From Lepas anatifera (lineage: Eukaryota > Arthropoda > Thecostraca > Lepadidae), in NCBI GenBank assembly GCA_034440635.1, contig JAOTON010001676.1:1627001-1691000 (forward strand): 64,000 bases of DNA, in the 5' to 3' direction. Positions 54,647 to 64,000 of this stretch are shown here, piece by piece. The translations under genes were made by a program, and so were the position numbers. The notes beneath the pieces are model-generated. The model was not told the origin of the DNA. It made no database searches and saw only the letters and a list, made by a program, of their open reading frames with translations. Every line of letters starts with the position of its first letter. Within the stretch, counting starts at the first letter, position 1.

Positions 54647-56330
54647 AGGAAAACAGCGTCAAAATCAGCAATCCACAGGCAGTGGCTGACCGTATGGCTG
54701 CAGCATTCGAGGTAAGGTGTAGTAGGGAATCTCAGGATCTCGAGTTCGTTCGCTTTCGGGAGCGAGAAGAGAAAACACCGATCAATTTTGGAAACGTTTT
54801 CAATTTTCAATCAATCAATCAATCAATCAAATCAATTTTGTGTTCGGCTGCACACAACCTTTCTTTTTCAATGCGTGAACTCGGGGCTGTACTAAACAAC
54901 ACAAAAAATGTATCTCCGGGACCTGACACAATTACCTACGAGATGTTGCGGCACGCTCCTGACTGCCCTCTTGTATCACTGCTTGACATATTTAACCATA
55001 TCGACGCAGGATGACTTCCTAGACCAGTGGCGCGAGGCCACCATAATACCAATCCTCAAACCAGGAAAGCCAGGCGTGTCTCCTGATGACTTGCGCCCGA
55101 TATCTCTCACCTCCTGCGTGTGTAAACTGCTGGAAAGAATGGTTAATACCGTGCTTAGAGACCAACCAACTACTTTCGAACGTCCAGTGTGGTTTTCGCC
55201 GTGGCAGAAGTACTGTCGACCATCTTCTTTCTCTCGATGCTATTTTTTTGGGTCTTATCGACGCACCAACTGCCAGGGTCATATGGCGTCGCCAACTCTA
55301 TCCCTGTTGGAAGGGGTTTCTCGGGAGCCAGCTTGCTCCTTGTTCAGGTCTCTCGATGCTGATGTCCGCAAAGGCTTCTCTGACAAACAACACACAATAG
55401 CTATTTTTACGACGTAAAGCAGGCCTATGATTCAGTATTTAGGCATGGCATCCTGCAAAAGGTGTTTGGATTGGGCATACGGGGTCATACGGGCGTTTTT
55501 TTCAAATTTCCTGCGAAGCCGTCGATTTAGATTCAGAATAGGCAGCGTACAATCAGAGGAACGAGCGCAGGGAAGCGGAACGGCCCAGGGTAGCGTCATC
55601 TCTGTGACCATGTCTGCGATAGCAATCAACGACGTGGCAGACAACCTACCACCTAATATCAACACAGCTCTGTTCGTGGACGATTTCAGTACGTGGGCAA
55701 CTGCGTCGTCCACAGCCGCTGGACTGCCAAAGTTGCAGCAGTGGAGCTAAAAAATGGCTTGCGTTTCTCAACGACAAAAACAAAATGTATGCATTTCTGC
55801 CGCAGACGCAGCCCGTGTGATGACCCCATATCAACTATGTATGGAGAAAGAGTCCAGTTAGTCAAACACGCATGGTTCCTGGGCCTGACTTTTGACTCTA
55901 AACTGACCTAGATAAACCACTTTAAGATTCCAAGAGAAAGGTGTTTCAAGGATCTGAACATTTTGAGGGTCATAACTAAGTTTAAGTATGGTGCAGAAGG
56001 AAAACACTTTTGATGTTGTATCGATCGCTAATTCGCTCAAAAATGAATATGGCTGCATAGGATACGATTCAGCCACGGAGATAGCAAAAGCTTTGCTAAA
56101 TACTATACATCATCATGCCATTCGAGTTATCATCGGTGCATTCCGCACATCGCCTACCGCCAGCATGCTCATCGAGGCAAATGAGATGCCGTTAGACTTA
56201 CGACACCGGGTCCTTGCGATGAAATACGCACTGAAAGCAAAACAGTCTCCAAATCACCCAACATACAGTAAGATATTTTTGGATGACTTCAGCTCTCCGC
56301 GAGAAAACAGGTCCTGAAACAGACACCCTG
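54647..56330 (+). pseudogene. LINE copy B ORF2, reverse transcriptase
   Basis: The linker (NPQAVADRMAAAF) leads to VSPGPDTITYEMLRHAP, then in another frame QWREATIIPILKPGKPG and DDLRPISLTSCVCKLLERMV, CGFRRGRSTVDHLLSLD, GTAQGSVISVTMSAIAIND and the catalytic TALFVDDFSTWA (about 55,667-55,702). The thumb region HHHAIRVIIGAFRTSPTAS follows at 56,107 and is closely similar to LINE copy A. A SINE splits it at 55,242 and at least four frameshifts are present. The FVDD form of the catalytic motif and the downstream RNase H support the I clade. Confidence 0.8.
55242..55348 (-). repeat. tRNA-SINE, 5'-truncated copy 3, with perfect 12-bp target duplication
   Basis: TCTCTCGATGCT is present at 55,230-55,241 and 55,349-55,360. 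Between them, on the minus strand, is the SINE from TGAACAAGGAGCAAGCTGGC to GGTGCGTCGATAAGACCC with an A-rich end. The tRNA head is missing, consistent with incomplete reverse transcription. It interrupts the RT between motifs. Confidence 0.9.
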
Positions 56331-56499
56331 GGCTCAGAATTGGCACTTGACTGGGGGAAGCAGGGGTTGATTGTGAGCAGATTCAGACCTTCCAGAATTC
56401 CGCATTAGAGCCTTGGACCCTCCCAGAGACTCAAGTTGCCACCAGCTGACTTGGTAAGACCAAAGATCTGCCACCTAGTGCAGTTCAGCAGGTCTTCTG

Positions 56500-56510
56500 G
56501 GAACACGTAA

Positions 56511-56555
<45 letters not shown>

Positions 56556-56702
56556 TGGTTTTAAGGTTTGCTATACAGATGGATTTAAGACGGAAAACGG
56601 TATCGGATGTGCGTATGCAAGTGATGAAATCGAAAAACGTTATACACTCCCTGTGACAGCATTAGTCTTTACTGCGGAACTCTATGCCATCTTTCTAGTT
56701 TT
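56500..56702 (+). pseudogene. LINE copy B RNase H start, with (TA)n tract
   Basis: After PPSAVQQVFWEHV-type text a pure TA microsatellite (56,514-56,553) is inserted or expanded, then FKVCYTDGFKTENGIGCAYA and FTAELYAIFLVL give the first two RNase H motifs. The frame stays open across the TA repeat. The domain is cut at 56,703 by another element. Confidence 0.7.
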
Positions 56703-57100
56703 GGGGCGCTCCGGGACAAATCGACCAGGCACCACCTGGATTGTACATAGTATAGTCTCATATTTCGTTCCGACTTCGTACACAGGGTTATCAATAGCGT
56801 AGAATTTAGATTTGAGAATATTTCCTTTCTGAAAAAACGTGTTTTGGAGTTACAGCTTGCTGAAAATCGTGAAACCCGTGTTTGTGGCAAAACATAGTGT
56901 CGTACAATCATCATTTTCTGTGTAGTCCTTCGTTATGGATGCTCATTTAAAACGTGCTTGAATTTCAAATTATATTGTCCAACTTTGAAAATTAAGTTTT
57001 TTTAATAACTATAAGTCTTTGGACATTTGTATTCAATTTTTGAAACAATTTCTTTTAAGTGTGGCCAGTGATTCACCTTAAAATGATCTTAGGTAAAATG
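56703..57100. mobile_element. Left end of a second GGGG-ended TIR element
   Basis: GGGGCGCTCCGGGACAAATC followed by GACCAGGCACCACC resembles the ends of the element at 33,104-36,803. Only the terminal 35-40 bp are alike. I could not find the right end within the window, so the length is unknown. Confidence 0.35.
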
Positions 57101-59840
57101 TTGCCCTGAGCCTGTGGTTTCTAATAACATCAATTAAATTTTGTGTTCTTGAATTTATCGATGTCTAATCAGCCAGAGAGTGACGCCATGCGCGCGAAAA
57201 TGGGCCGCCTGGCACGCGTCACCGATGGCCGACTGGCACTTCGGCCAGCTGACGACACGTGTGTGGTGCTCAGCTGTGGGTTAGAAGTTTGTTGCTAGGG
57301 AAACATGCAGCTACATAAGCACATGGTATTGTGGAAGTTTTCATAGGGTAGGGTGTGCCATTGACAAAAACATATTTTTTAGTCTTCCTTTTTCTTTCAT
57401 CTTATGTTTTCAGTTTCAGTAAGGTTGCATTAAGAGTAAAAAAGTAAACAACATACGTTATAAAGTATGTGTTTTGAAGCAAGGTGGAATCAATATTCTT
57501 TAGGTCCCAGGCTGAAGCGAATTCATAGCTAAAGGGCTGTGTTATGACAGTAGTGTATTAAATTTAGTGGCATTTTGTTCGGTTTACCAGCAGTGGAGGA
57601 AGATGAGGTTGAAGCAATGTACCAAAATATAGCTTTAATTTCTATTCAGGCATAAAAGTGACCTACTTTGGTTCACAGTTTAGATGGACATTCCTCCTTG
57701 ACATTTACCACTTCGATTCTGAAATAAAATGACAAATCTCAATCACATCCTATTATGTTTCGAAAACGGTAGTCAGAAATTGAAAGCACACAGCGGAGAA
57801 AAGACAAAATTCAAAGGATCGGTCCAACCAAAAGCCTGTCTGTTCTAACGGTAGTCCCATCCAGCACCGGCAATACATGGGAAACATTGACCTCGGCTGA
57901 AACTGATGGAGGGCCCAGTGAGTCAGTTGATGCTGATTGTGTCTCCGCAGCGAGCAGTTCTTCAGTAACTGCCTCCGGCTGCTGTCTGGTTCTTCTTGAG
58001 CAATTGCGACATTTCGCGAATTTGAATTTACTCTGTCTTGTAAGTTGGCGTCTTTTGTGGAGAACACTCGACGGGGTCAGCACCAGAGGTTCTATTTTTG
58101 GCCCCGGCGTCCCAGAGCCGGGACCAGATGCTGGGCCCGGCCGAGACTTTGCCGGGATCAATTGGGTCTGTACCGGGATCGTGCCGGGACCTCTGAGGAT
58201 CGGAGAGCGTAATAATCTTAAGTAAGACCTGTGTTCCTTGGGGCCCATATCAGATTGTGACAAGTTAATTTTTGATATAATAAATAACCTAATATGGATG
58301 AATATACACACATAAATTGTCTTACTGAACCCTATATGGGGCTGTTTAAAAATGACGTCACGGGGGAGGTGTCGGGCCGAAAAGTGTTATACCATGGCCA
58401 GGGCTGGAGATCTCTTCTCGATCCAAGGGGGTTTTGGGTTGGTTAACGCTGGAACGGCAATACAAACCCTAATTTTGTTGGAATAAGCTCCATTCGTAAG
58501 TGAAATGAAATAACACAATTACACGTAATTGATGGCTGAAATAGAAAATCGAAGTCACTGGTTGAAACGTATAAGACAAGGCTGTAATTTGTTTTTTAAC
58601 TCAACTTTTTTCGGGACAATGCCAAGGCCACGCTGGGTCTGGCCGGCTCTGGGACCAGGAATCTAGAAAAAGTAAATCCTCTAGTCAGCACAGTAAGTCC
58701 TCTTATCCCGTGGCATTCTACCATTCCTATGTCGCGCAAAAGGTGAACACCAACACCGGCAGCAGAAAACTGGCGTCCGAAACCAAGTAGCCAACTTGAA
58801 TACATGCCTTATCTCCATTTGACTCCCAGCTGCCCAAGTAACACTGTCATCTAGCTCATTGGCGGACGCAGGGGGGAATTCCGCCCATGCCCCCCCAAAG
58901 TGCTCGAGGGGGGCCAAACTATCTTTCCCCAAAGACCGGATAATTTTTGGAAAAGGGTATTTACACTAGGTCTGTCGAGAAAAATATTCGCTCCCACCCC
59001 CCCCCCCTCCCAGGAGGAGAGGCAGACATGGGTTTGCCCCCAAAACTCGATACGATGTCTTTTCAATACACAAAACAGACCAAGCCTGCACAAATGCACA
59101 CGTCTTTTCATTTTCAGAATTCAAATGTATGATTCAAATCCGTAATCGATTTTATGGGCAACGTTATGATATGGCGAGTCGTACACCCTTAAGGGAATTA
59201 AAATTGCACTGATTTCACCCTTTTGTTGAACACGTGTTTTCTCTTTTTATTTCCCATCTTTAATCACGATGGCAAGAGTTCATACGCTCCCGAGTCAATC
59301 TCCTGTCCGTGCCCACGCACCGGCGGCCGCGCCGACGACAGCCGGGCGCGCCGGGCGGTCGTCGTCTGCGCGGATTTTTGCGCGCATGGCGTCTTTCTAT
59401 AACTAATTACACTTGAATAAAGTCTAGAACGCAAAAAATTACTGATTTCACTAAACAGGGAGATATAGGTGCACACTTTTGCTATTGGCTCCTTTAACGT
59501 GAATTACTGGCCACACTTTCAAATAATCGTTGAAAAAATTGTCAGAACATCTCTAACAATTTTTAAATTTTTAAATAAAAATCGAGATGCTCAAACTTTG
59601 GTTGTTACATGTTCAATCTATTCCCGTGTCATTTGAAGATAAAAAATGAGATTTAAGGTTGAAAATAACCGTTGTATATCACCATGTTTTGACGAAGCCG
59701 GCGATTTTCACGATTTTCTTCAAGCAACTCCGAAACCGTACGTCTGAGAAAGAAATAATCTGAGATCAGGATTTCACGCTCCTGAAAACCCATTGGACGA
59801 AATTGGAACGAAATCCGGACTATGCTGTGTAGGGGCCTGG
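57101..59840. other. No gene recognised
   Basis: AT-rich DNA with short frames. The longest (57,811-58,311, minus, 166 codons, and an overlapping + strand frame) have no recognisable domain and contain CCGGGA-rich low-complexity text. A CpG-rich patch lies at 59,310-59,390. At about 58,860 GGCGGACGCAGGGGGG is another GGCGGA-type end. Confidence 0.4.
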
Positions 59841-59841
59841 C

Positions 59842-61900
59842 AGGGGCGGATCCAGGGGGGGCGCGGGGACCGCGGCCCCTCGCTGGTAAGGCGCCCCTCG
59901 GCACTAAGGCACCCCCGGAGGCCGCCTCCATTTGCTCCACGTTTGCATGCCTAACGGAAATACTGGCGCCCCATGGTAATGCTTCTGCATGCAAATACCA
60001 CATCTTGACAACCAGCCCTGTATCACTGGTGCCCCCCATCGTGCATCATCGTGGGCTCTTCCACTTGTTGACACCCCGCTATATACTACCGGCGCCCCAC
60101 TCTTCACTACGGGCGCCCCCATCTTCTAAAAATTCGCTCTATACCACTGGCGCCTCGATGGTGCAGCATTGATGTCTCGTTTTTGCTTCAACGACGCCCC
60201 CACGCGTCACTGTGGGCGCCCCATCTTTTGAAACGCCGCATGTACCAGCGGCGCCCCCATTGGGCATCATTGGTGTCTTCTGCGCATTCCACCGGCGCCC
60301 CCCGCTTCACCGTGGGTGCCTCTGCTTTTAGAGCCGCTCTTTACCATTGGCGCCCCCGTGGTACATCATTGGTGCCTTTTGCTTAAATGGCGCCCCCATG
60401 CCTCACTGAGAGGGTCTTCACCTTTTACCAGCCCGTTTTATACCAGTGGAGCCCCCCACTCTCTCCCTCCCAGCTATGTACTACTGGATCCCCACTCCTC
60501 ACTACGGGCGCCCCCACCTTCTAACAATCCGCTCTATACCACTTGCGTCCCCATAGTGCATCATTGGTGCCTTCGTTTCACTCCACCGGCGCCCCAAGAC
60601 TCATTGTGGGCTCTCTTACTTCTTGGCATCCCGCTATAAACTATAGGCGCCCCAATCCTCACTACGGGCGCCCCCACCTTCGGAAAATCCACTCTATACC
60701 ACTGGCGCCTCCATGGTGCAGCATTGATGTCTCGCTTTTGCTCCACCGGCACCCCCACGCGTCACTGTGGGCGCCCCATGTGTTGAAACCCTGCATGTAC
60801 CACCGGCATCCCCACTGGGCATCATTTGTGTCTTTTGTGCACTCCACCGGCGCCCCCACGCTTCACTGTGGGCGCCCCTGCTTGTTGGACCCGCTCTGTA
60901 CCTCTGGCTCCCCATGGTGTATCATTGGTGCGTTGTTTTTAATCTCAAACGGCGCCCCCATGCCCCACTGAGAGGGTCTTCACCTTTCAACAGCCCCTTC
61001 TATACCGCTGGAGCCCCACTCTTATGATGCATTATTGTTGTCTGCTTTTAGCTTTATGGGCGCCCTCCCCCGCCTCTTCCCACCATCTTTTGACACATCA
61101 GTCTGTATCACTGGCGCCCCCATAATGAATCATTGGTGCCTGTTATTCCACTGGCGCCTTCATCTCCCGCCGTGGGCTCATCGGGAGTGCCCCCACATTT
61201 CGACAAACCACTCTGTTTAGCGGCCCCCATGGTACATTGGTGCTTTCCTTTTGCTCCATTGGTGCCCCCACACTTTACTATAGGCGCCCACACATTTCTG
61301 CTTATCTTACTTTTGCTCTACCGGCGCTCAGCACCCCCCTACCCCCGCCACGCGGCACTATGGGTGCCCCAACTTTTGACAGCACACTCCGTGCCTCCAG
61401 CGCCTCCATGGTGCATGATGGGTGCCTATCGTTCGCTCCATGAACGCACCAACACATCCCTGCCAGAAACCCCATACAGCTTCTTTTTATTTTGCATTTC
61501 TTGCATCCCCAACGTGGCCCGTTGTCTTACCAGCACCTCCCCTTGACAGCTCCCACAAATGTCACTGAATGCGAGTACCCCCAAGCTGTATCACCGGAAG
61601 CTCCAAACTTCAGCTTCGGTGTCTCCTTGATGGCCAAACTGCGCCGTCAGCGCCTTTCCCATGCACTGCCTTCTCCTCCCTGTTGCCCAACCAGTGCCCT
61701 ATTCATGTACTCCCTTTCTACCCTGTTGTTACCCTACCAGTGTCCCTATGATGAATTATTTGCTCCCACAGACGCTCCACTGACGGTTCCACGCCTATGT
61801 ACTGCAGGCGCCCATTGCCTGCATCACCGGTATCCATAAATCCAGTATCGGTATCGCCTCTGTGAAGTATCAACGTCCCCCGATGCACTATCACCATTAC
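59842..61900 (+). repeat. Degenerate tandem array, unit about 100 bp, GGCGCCCC-rich
   Basis: It starts with GGCGGATCCAGGGGGGGCGC. From about 59,965 phrases such as CACTGTGGGCGCCCC, TATACCACTGGCGCC and GCATCATTGGTGCC recur at intervals near 100 bp. Divergence grows toward 61,900. Many frames on both strands cross the array and share the same repeated peptides; none is treated as a gene. GGCGCCCC and the GGATCC start link it to the MITE family. Confidence 0.7.
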
Positions 61901-62214
61901 CATCCCTCGCCCGAAAATCAAAATAACTAAATGATTAACTCACCACACTAACCCCGGCTAGACCACCGGCGTCCCACAGGGTGTACCACACTCAACTTTT
62001 GGCACTCCCATGCTGCATCACCGCTGGACTCATTTATAAACCTAAGCACCCGGTCATATATCATGCCCTGGGTTACTAATAGGCGTCACACTTCAATGAG
62101 GACCACTCTCATCGATTTTTACGCCCTCTTCTTTGTGGTTAGGCCCCCAAATTTAACGATTGGCCGCCCTTTTCAACTCTAGAGCGCCCCGCTGCAACAT
62201 GGACCGCATGTACA

Positions 62215-62475
62215 GTCCCCCGCAATTGAAATTGCCATGACTAGGCTCGACCGGTTTAGGATGAATATCTCGCAACCTATGGCGTCTATAGCTTTATAAA
62301 CGTGTTCTTCTTATGTATTTTTGCAAGAGCTTTCCAGTGGTTACCATTATTTCCTAATCTGACATCTGCGTGAGAAAATATTACACAATTACTGATTTTG
62401 CTGCATTTTGACGGGGTAGTCTTCGGCTGACTTGCCACCGCCCCTGATAATCCCCGACCCTTCGCTCGACTGGCA
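62215..62475 (-). repeat. Dispersed repeat, inverted copy of 7,030-7,290
   Basis: CTAGGCTCGACCGGTTTAGG, GAGCTTTCCAGTGGTTACC and TCTTCGGCTGACTTGCCAC are the reverse complement of phrases at 7,030-7,290. No protein-coding content. Confidence 0.6.
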
Positions 62476-62796
62476 CGCATACCTGGGTCACGTGATTACT
62501 ACGTGTTTACAACGACAGGTGCAAGGCCACACGTAGTAAATAGTGTGTGGCAGGCAGGGGGCACAGTGTTTTGAACCGAGGTGATCAGTACTGTCTCGCA
62601 GGTGTCTAGCCCCAGGCGGTCCGTCCAGTGACCGAGGCGCCTGGGCACGAGAGTCCAAGACTGGGTATGTCTGAGTTATGGCTTCAAACAATGTTTCCAG
62701 CCTCATAAGGCTCACAGGATCACTGCTGAAATATTTTTTCTGGGGGACTAGAGTTCATGGGGTTTAAAACGGCACCCTGTGGCCGAATTTTGTTAT

Positions 62797-63282
62797 TTAA
62801 CACCCGCCCCGGTGGGTGTCCGAGCCATCTTGTGCTGTAGGGGAGAACACTTCCCCTCGAACCCGGCTCCTATGCAGGATAGAGGGAAACGCGAACACTG
62901 GTAGATGGTTCATAAGAATTTATCGCGAAACTACATTACTCACTTTTTGTCTCAGGTCAATATTTAGGTCATGACAGGTAAAAAAATGTGATAGGGTGTA
63001 GAGGAGTTTATGGGGCCTATCGTCTGACTGAATTCAGTTAGTATAAACTGTATGGCGCCATTGGCTTCCTCTTTTTACGGAAAATTGAACCATGTATAAT
63101 ATGACTATACTACATGAAATCATAAAAGTAACGTGACCTAAAGCTGGGTCAAGGTCTTTATCTGATCTAGCATAATCAATATGCATATCAATCAACTTGC
63201 AATAACAATCCAACCGTAATGGTATCAAAATAAAAAACTTTTTCATCATTTCCTGCGAAATTATTGACCCAAGTCTACCTGT
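62797..63282. mobile_element. TTAA-flanked transposon E5, left part
   Basis: TTAA at 62,797-62,800 then CACCCGCCCCGGTGGGTGTC, with AGGTCA motifs inside (CTCAGGTCAATATTTAGGTC). It is interrupted by E6 at 63,283, and its right end is not in the window. Confidence 0.55.
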
Positions 63283-64000
63283 TTAACCCTCGCCCCGGTG
63301 GAAGGTGCTTAAACACCCCCTCGGGTGTTTTCCGGCGGCACGAAAAAACGGCGGCGCGAGGCGCCGCCGTACTTAGCACACTTTATCCTTGATTGATTCC
63401 GCAACTTTTCCCCAAATTTTAAGGTTGGGTCATCTCAGTTCAGGTCACCAGTGCAGGTGACCTCACCTCCAAAAATGTTTAAGCGGCATAAGTAAGAAAT
63501 AGGTGAATTTATCGAATTAAAACTTATTCCATATAATGGGCCCACCGAGTGCTACAACATATATTCCGGGATTTTTCATATCGATGACCTAAGGTCAACT
63601 ACGGACCATGACCTCGCTATTGTAAATACATGGGAAAACAGAAATTTGGCTGTATTTGTGTACTCAACAGCTGAGAAAACCTCAATATTCCCTAAATCGT
63701 AGTATCCTGGGACCCTTTCCAGGCTCCTGTTGCAATTTTTGACCTGTGACCTCTGAGAGGTCATCTGGGGCTATTTAAGCAGTTTTCAGACTTATGTCAA
63801 TAACTGCATGAAATGATCCAGCTTTTATTTTGATATCATTGCGTTCAGATTGCTATTGCGAGTCGATTGATTGCATATTGACTATGCTAGGTTAAAAAGT
63901 GACCCTGAGCTGAGGTCTGGTCATTTTTAAGTTTTGACCTAGTATGGCTCGTTCGATTTTCCGATTTGATTTATCATTCGATTTTCCGTGACGAGAGGAA
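63283..64000. mobile_element. TTAA-flanked transposon E6, cut by window edge
   Basis: TTAA at 63,283-63,286 then CCCTCGCCCCGGTGGAAGG. A hairpin CGGCGGCGCGAGGCGCCGCC follows. The body matches E1 (for example GGCCCACCGAGTGCTACAAC and GGGAAAACAGAAATTTGGC). By comparison with E1 the missing right end should lie about 220 bp beyond the window. Confidence 0.65.

Larger units (their letters stand above)
42142..56702 (+). mobile_element. I-clade LINE copy B, split by at least six insertions
   Basis: Pieces in order are: ORF1 zinc knuckles and Pro-rich part (42,142-42,332; 43,329-43,829; 44,012-44,412), ORF2 endonuclease (44,448-44,572; 50,667-51,388; 53,665-53,798), linker and RT (54,647-55,241; 55,361-56,330) and RNase H start (56,500-56,702). 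They are colinear, on one strand, and interrupted only by elements with their own ends and target duplications. Without them the LINE is about 4 kb. It is 5'-truncated and stops at 56,702 where another TIR element begins. Confidence 0.75.

Noticed and set aside
57811..58311. 166-codon minus-strand frame and overlapping + frame as a host gene
   Set aside because: Low-complexity CCGGGA-rich text, no motif, and both strands open.
59904..61546. Cluster of overlapping ORFs on both strands
   Set aside because: They share repeated peptides because they translate a GGCGCCCC tandem array. No codon or domain signal.

Overview
This window is repeat-dominated DNA from an animal nuclear genome, most likely an invertebrate. 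I cannot name the species. The evidence is the mix of animal-type elements: an RNase H-bearing I-clade LINE, a CR1/L2-type LINE, a Ty3/Gypsy LTR element, Penelope-like GIY-YIG fragments, a tRNA-derived SINE and several TIR DNA-transposon families. I see no bacterial operons, no rRNA, no convincing functional tRNA gene and no intact host gene. Nearly every long reading frame belongs to a decayed mobile element or is a by-product of repeats.

Layout. 1-7.5 kb: mostly unrecognised DNA with a tRNA-SINE, a TTAA-flanked DNA transposon and a GGATCC-ended MITE. 7.5-19.3 kb: a complex of fold-back elements. It holds two Penelope-like fragments, a CpG-rich module present five times, TGCGCATGCGCA-like palindromes spaced about 136 bp apart, a 50-bp minisatellite, and a roughly 1,065-bp direct duplication. 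19.4-29.2 kb: a GC-richer block whose ends match as short inverted repeats. It contains a 152-bp satellite with a three-unit higher-order pattern and an orphan 196-codon ORF. 30-37.3 kb: an I-clade LINE copy with an internal deletion, interrupted by a 3.7-kb inverted-repeat element that itself has a TTAA transposon at its centre. 37.9-41.9 kb: a CR1/L2-like LINE (endonuclease plus reverse transcriptase) broken by frameshifts and a 713-bp insertion.

42.1-56.7 kb is one further I-clade LINE split by successive insertions: a TTAA element, two SINEs, an unknown element that carries a complete Ty3/Gypsy provirus-like copy, a TA-flanked inverted-repeat transposon that carries a TTAA MITE, and a second TTAA element. 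Target-site duplications (CCTGC, TCTCTCGATGCT, TTAA, TA, AGTCGCC) let the order of events be read. 57-59.8 kb is mostly unrecognised. 59.8-61.9 kb is a degenerate array of roughly 100-bp units rich in GGCGCCCC. The right end holds two more TTAA elements, one running off the window.

The elements do not form a pathway. They record waves of transposition. The points most worth following up are the higher-order satellite with two preserved hairpins, the fold-back family carrying periodic NRF-1-like palindromes, the AGGTCA-rich TTAA elements, and the SINE/LINE shared 3' tail.
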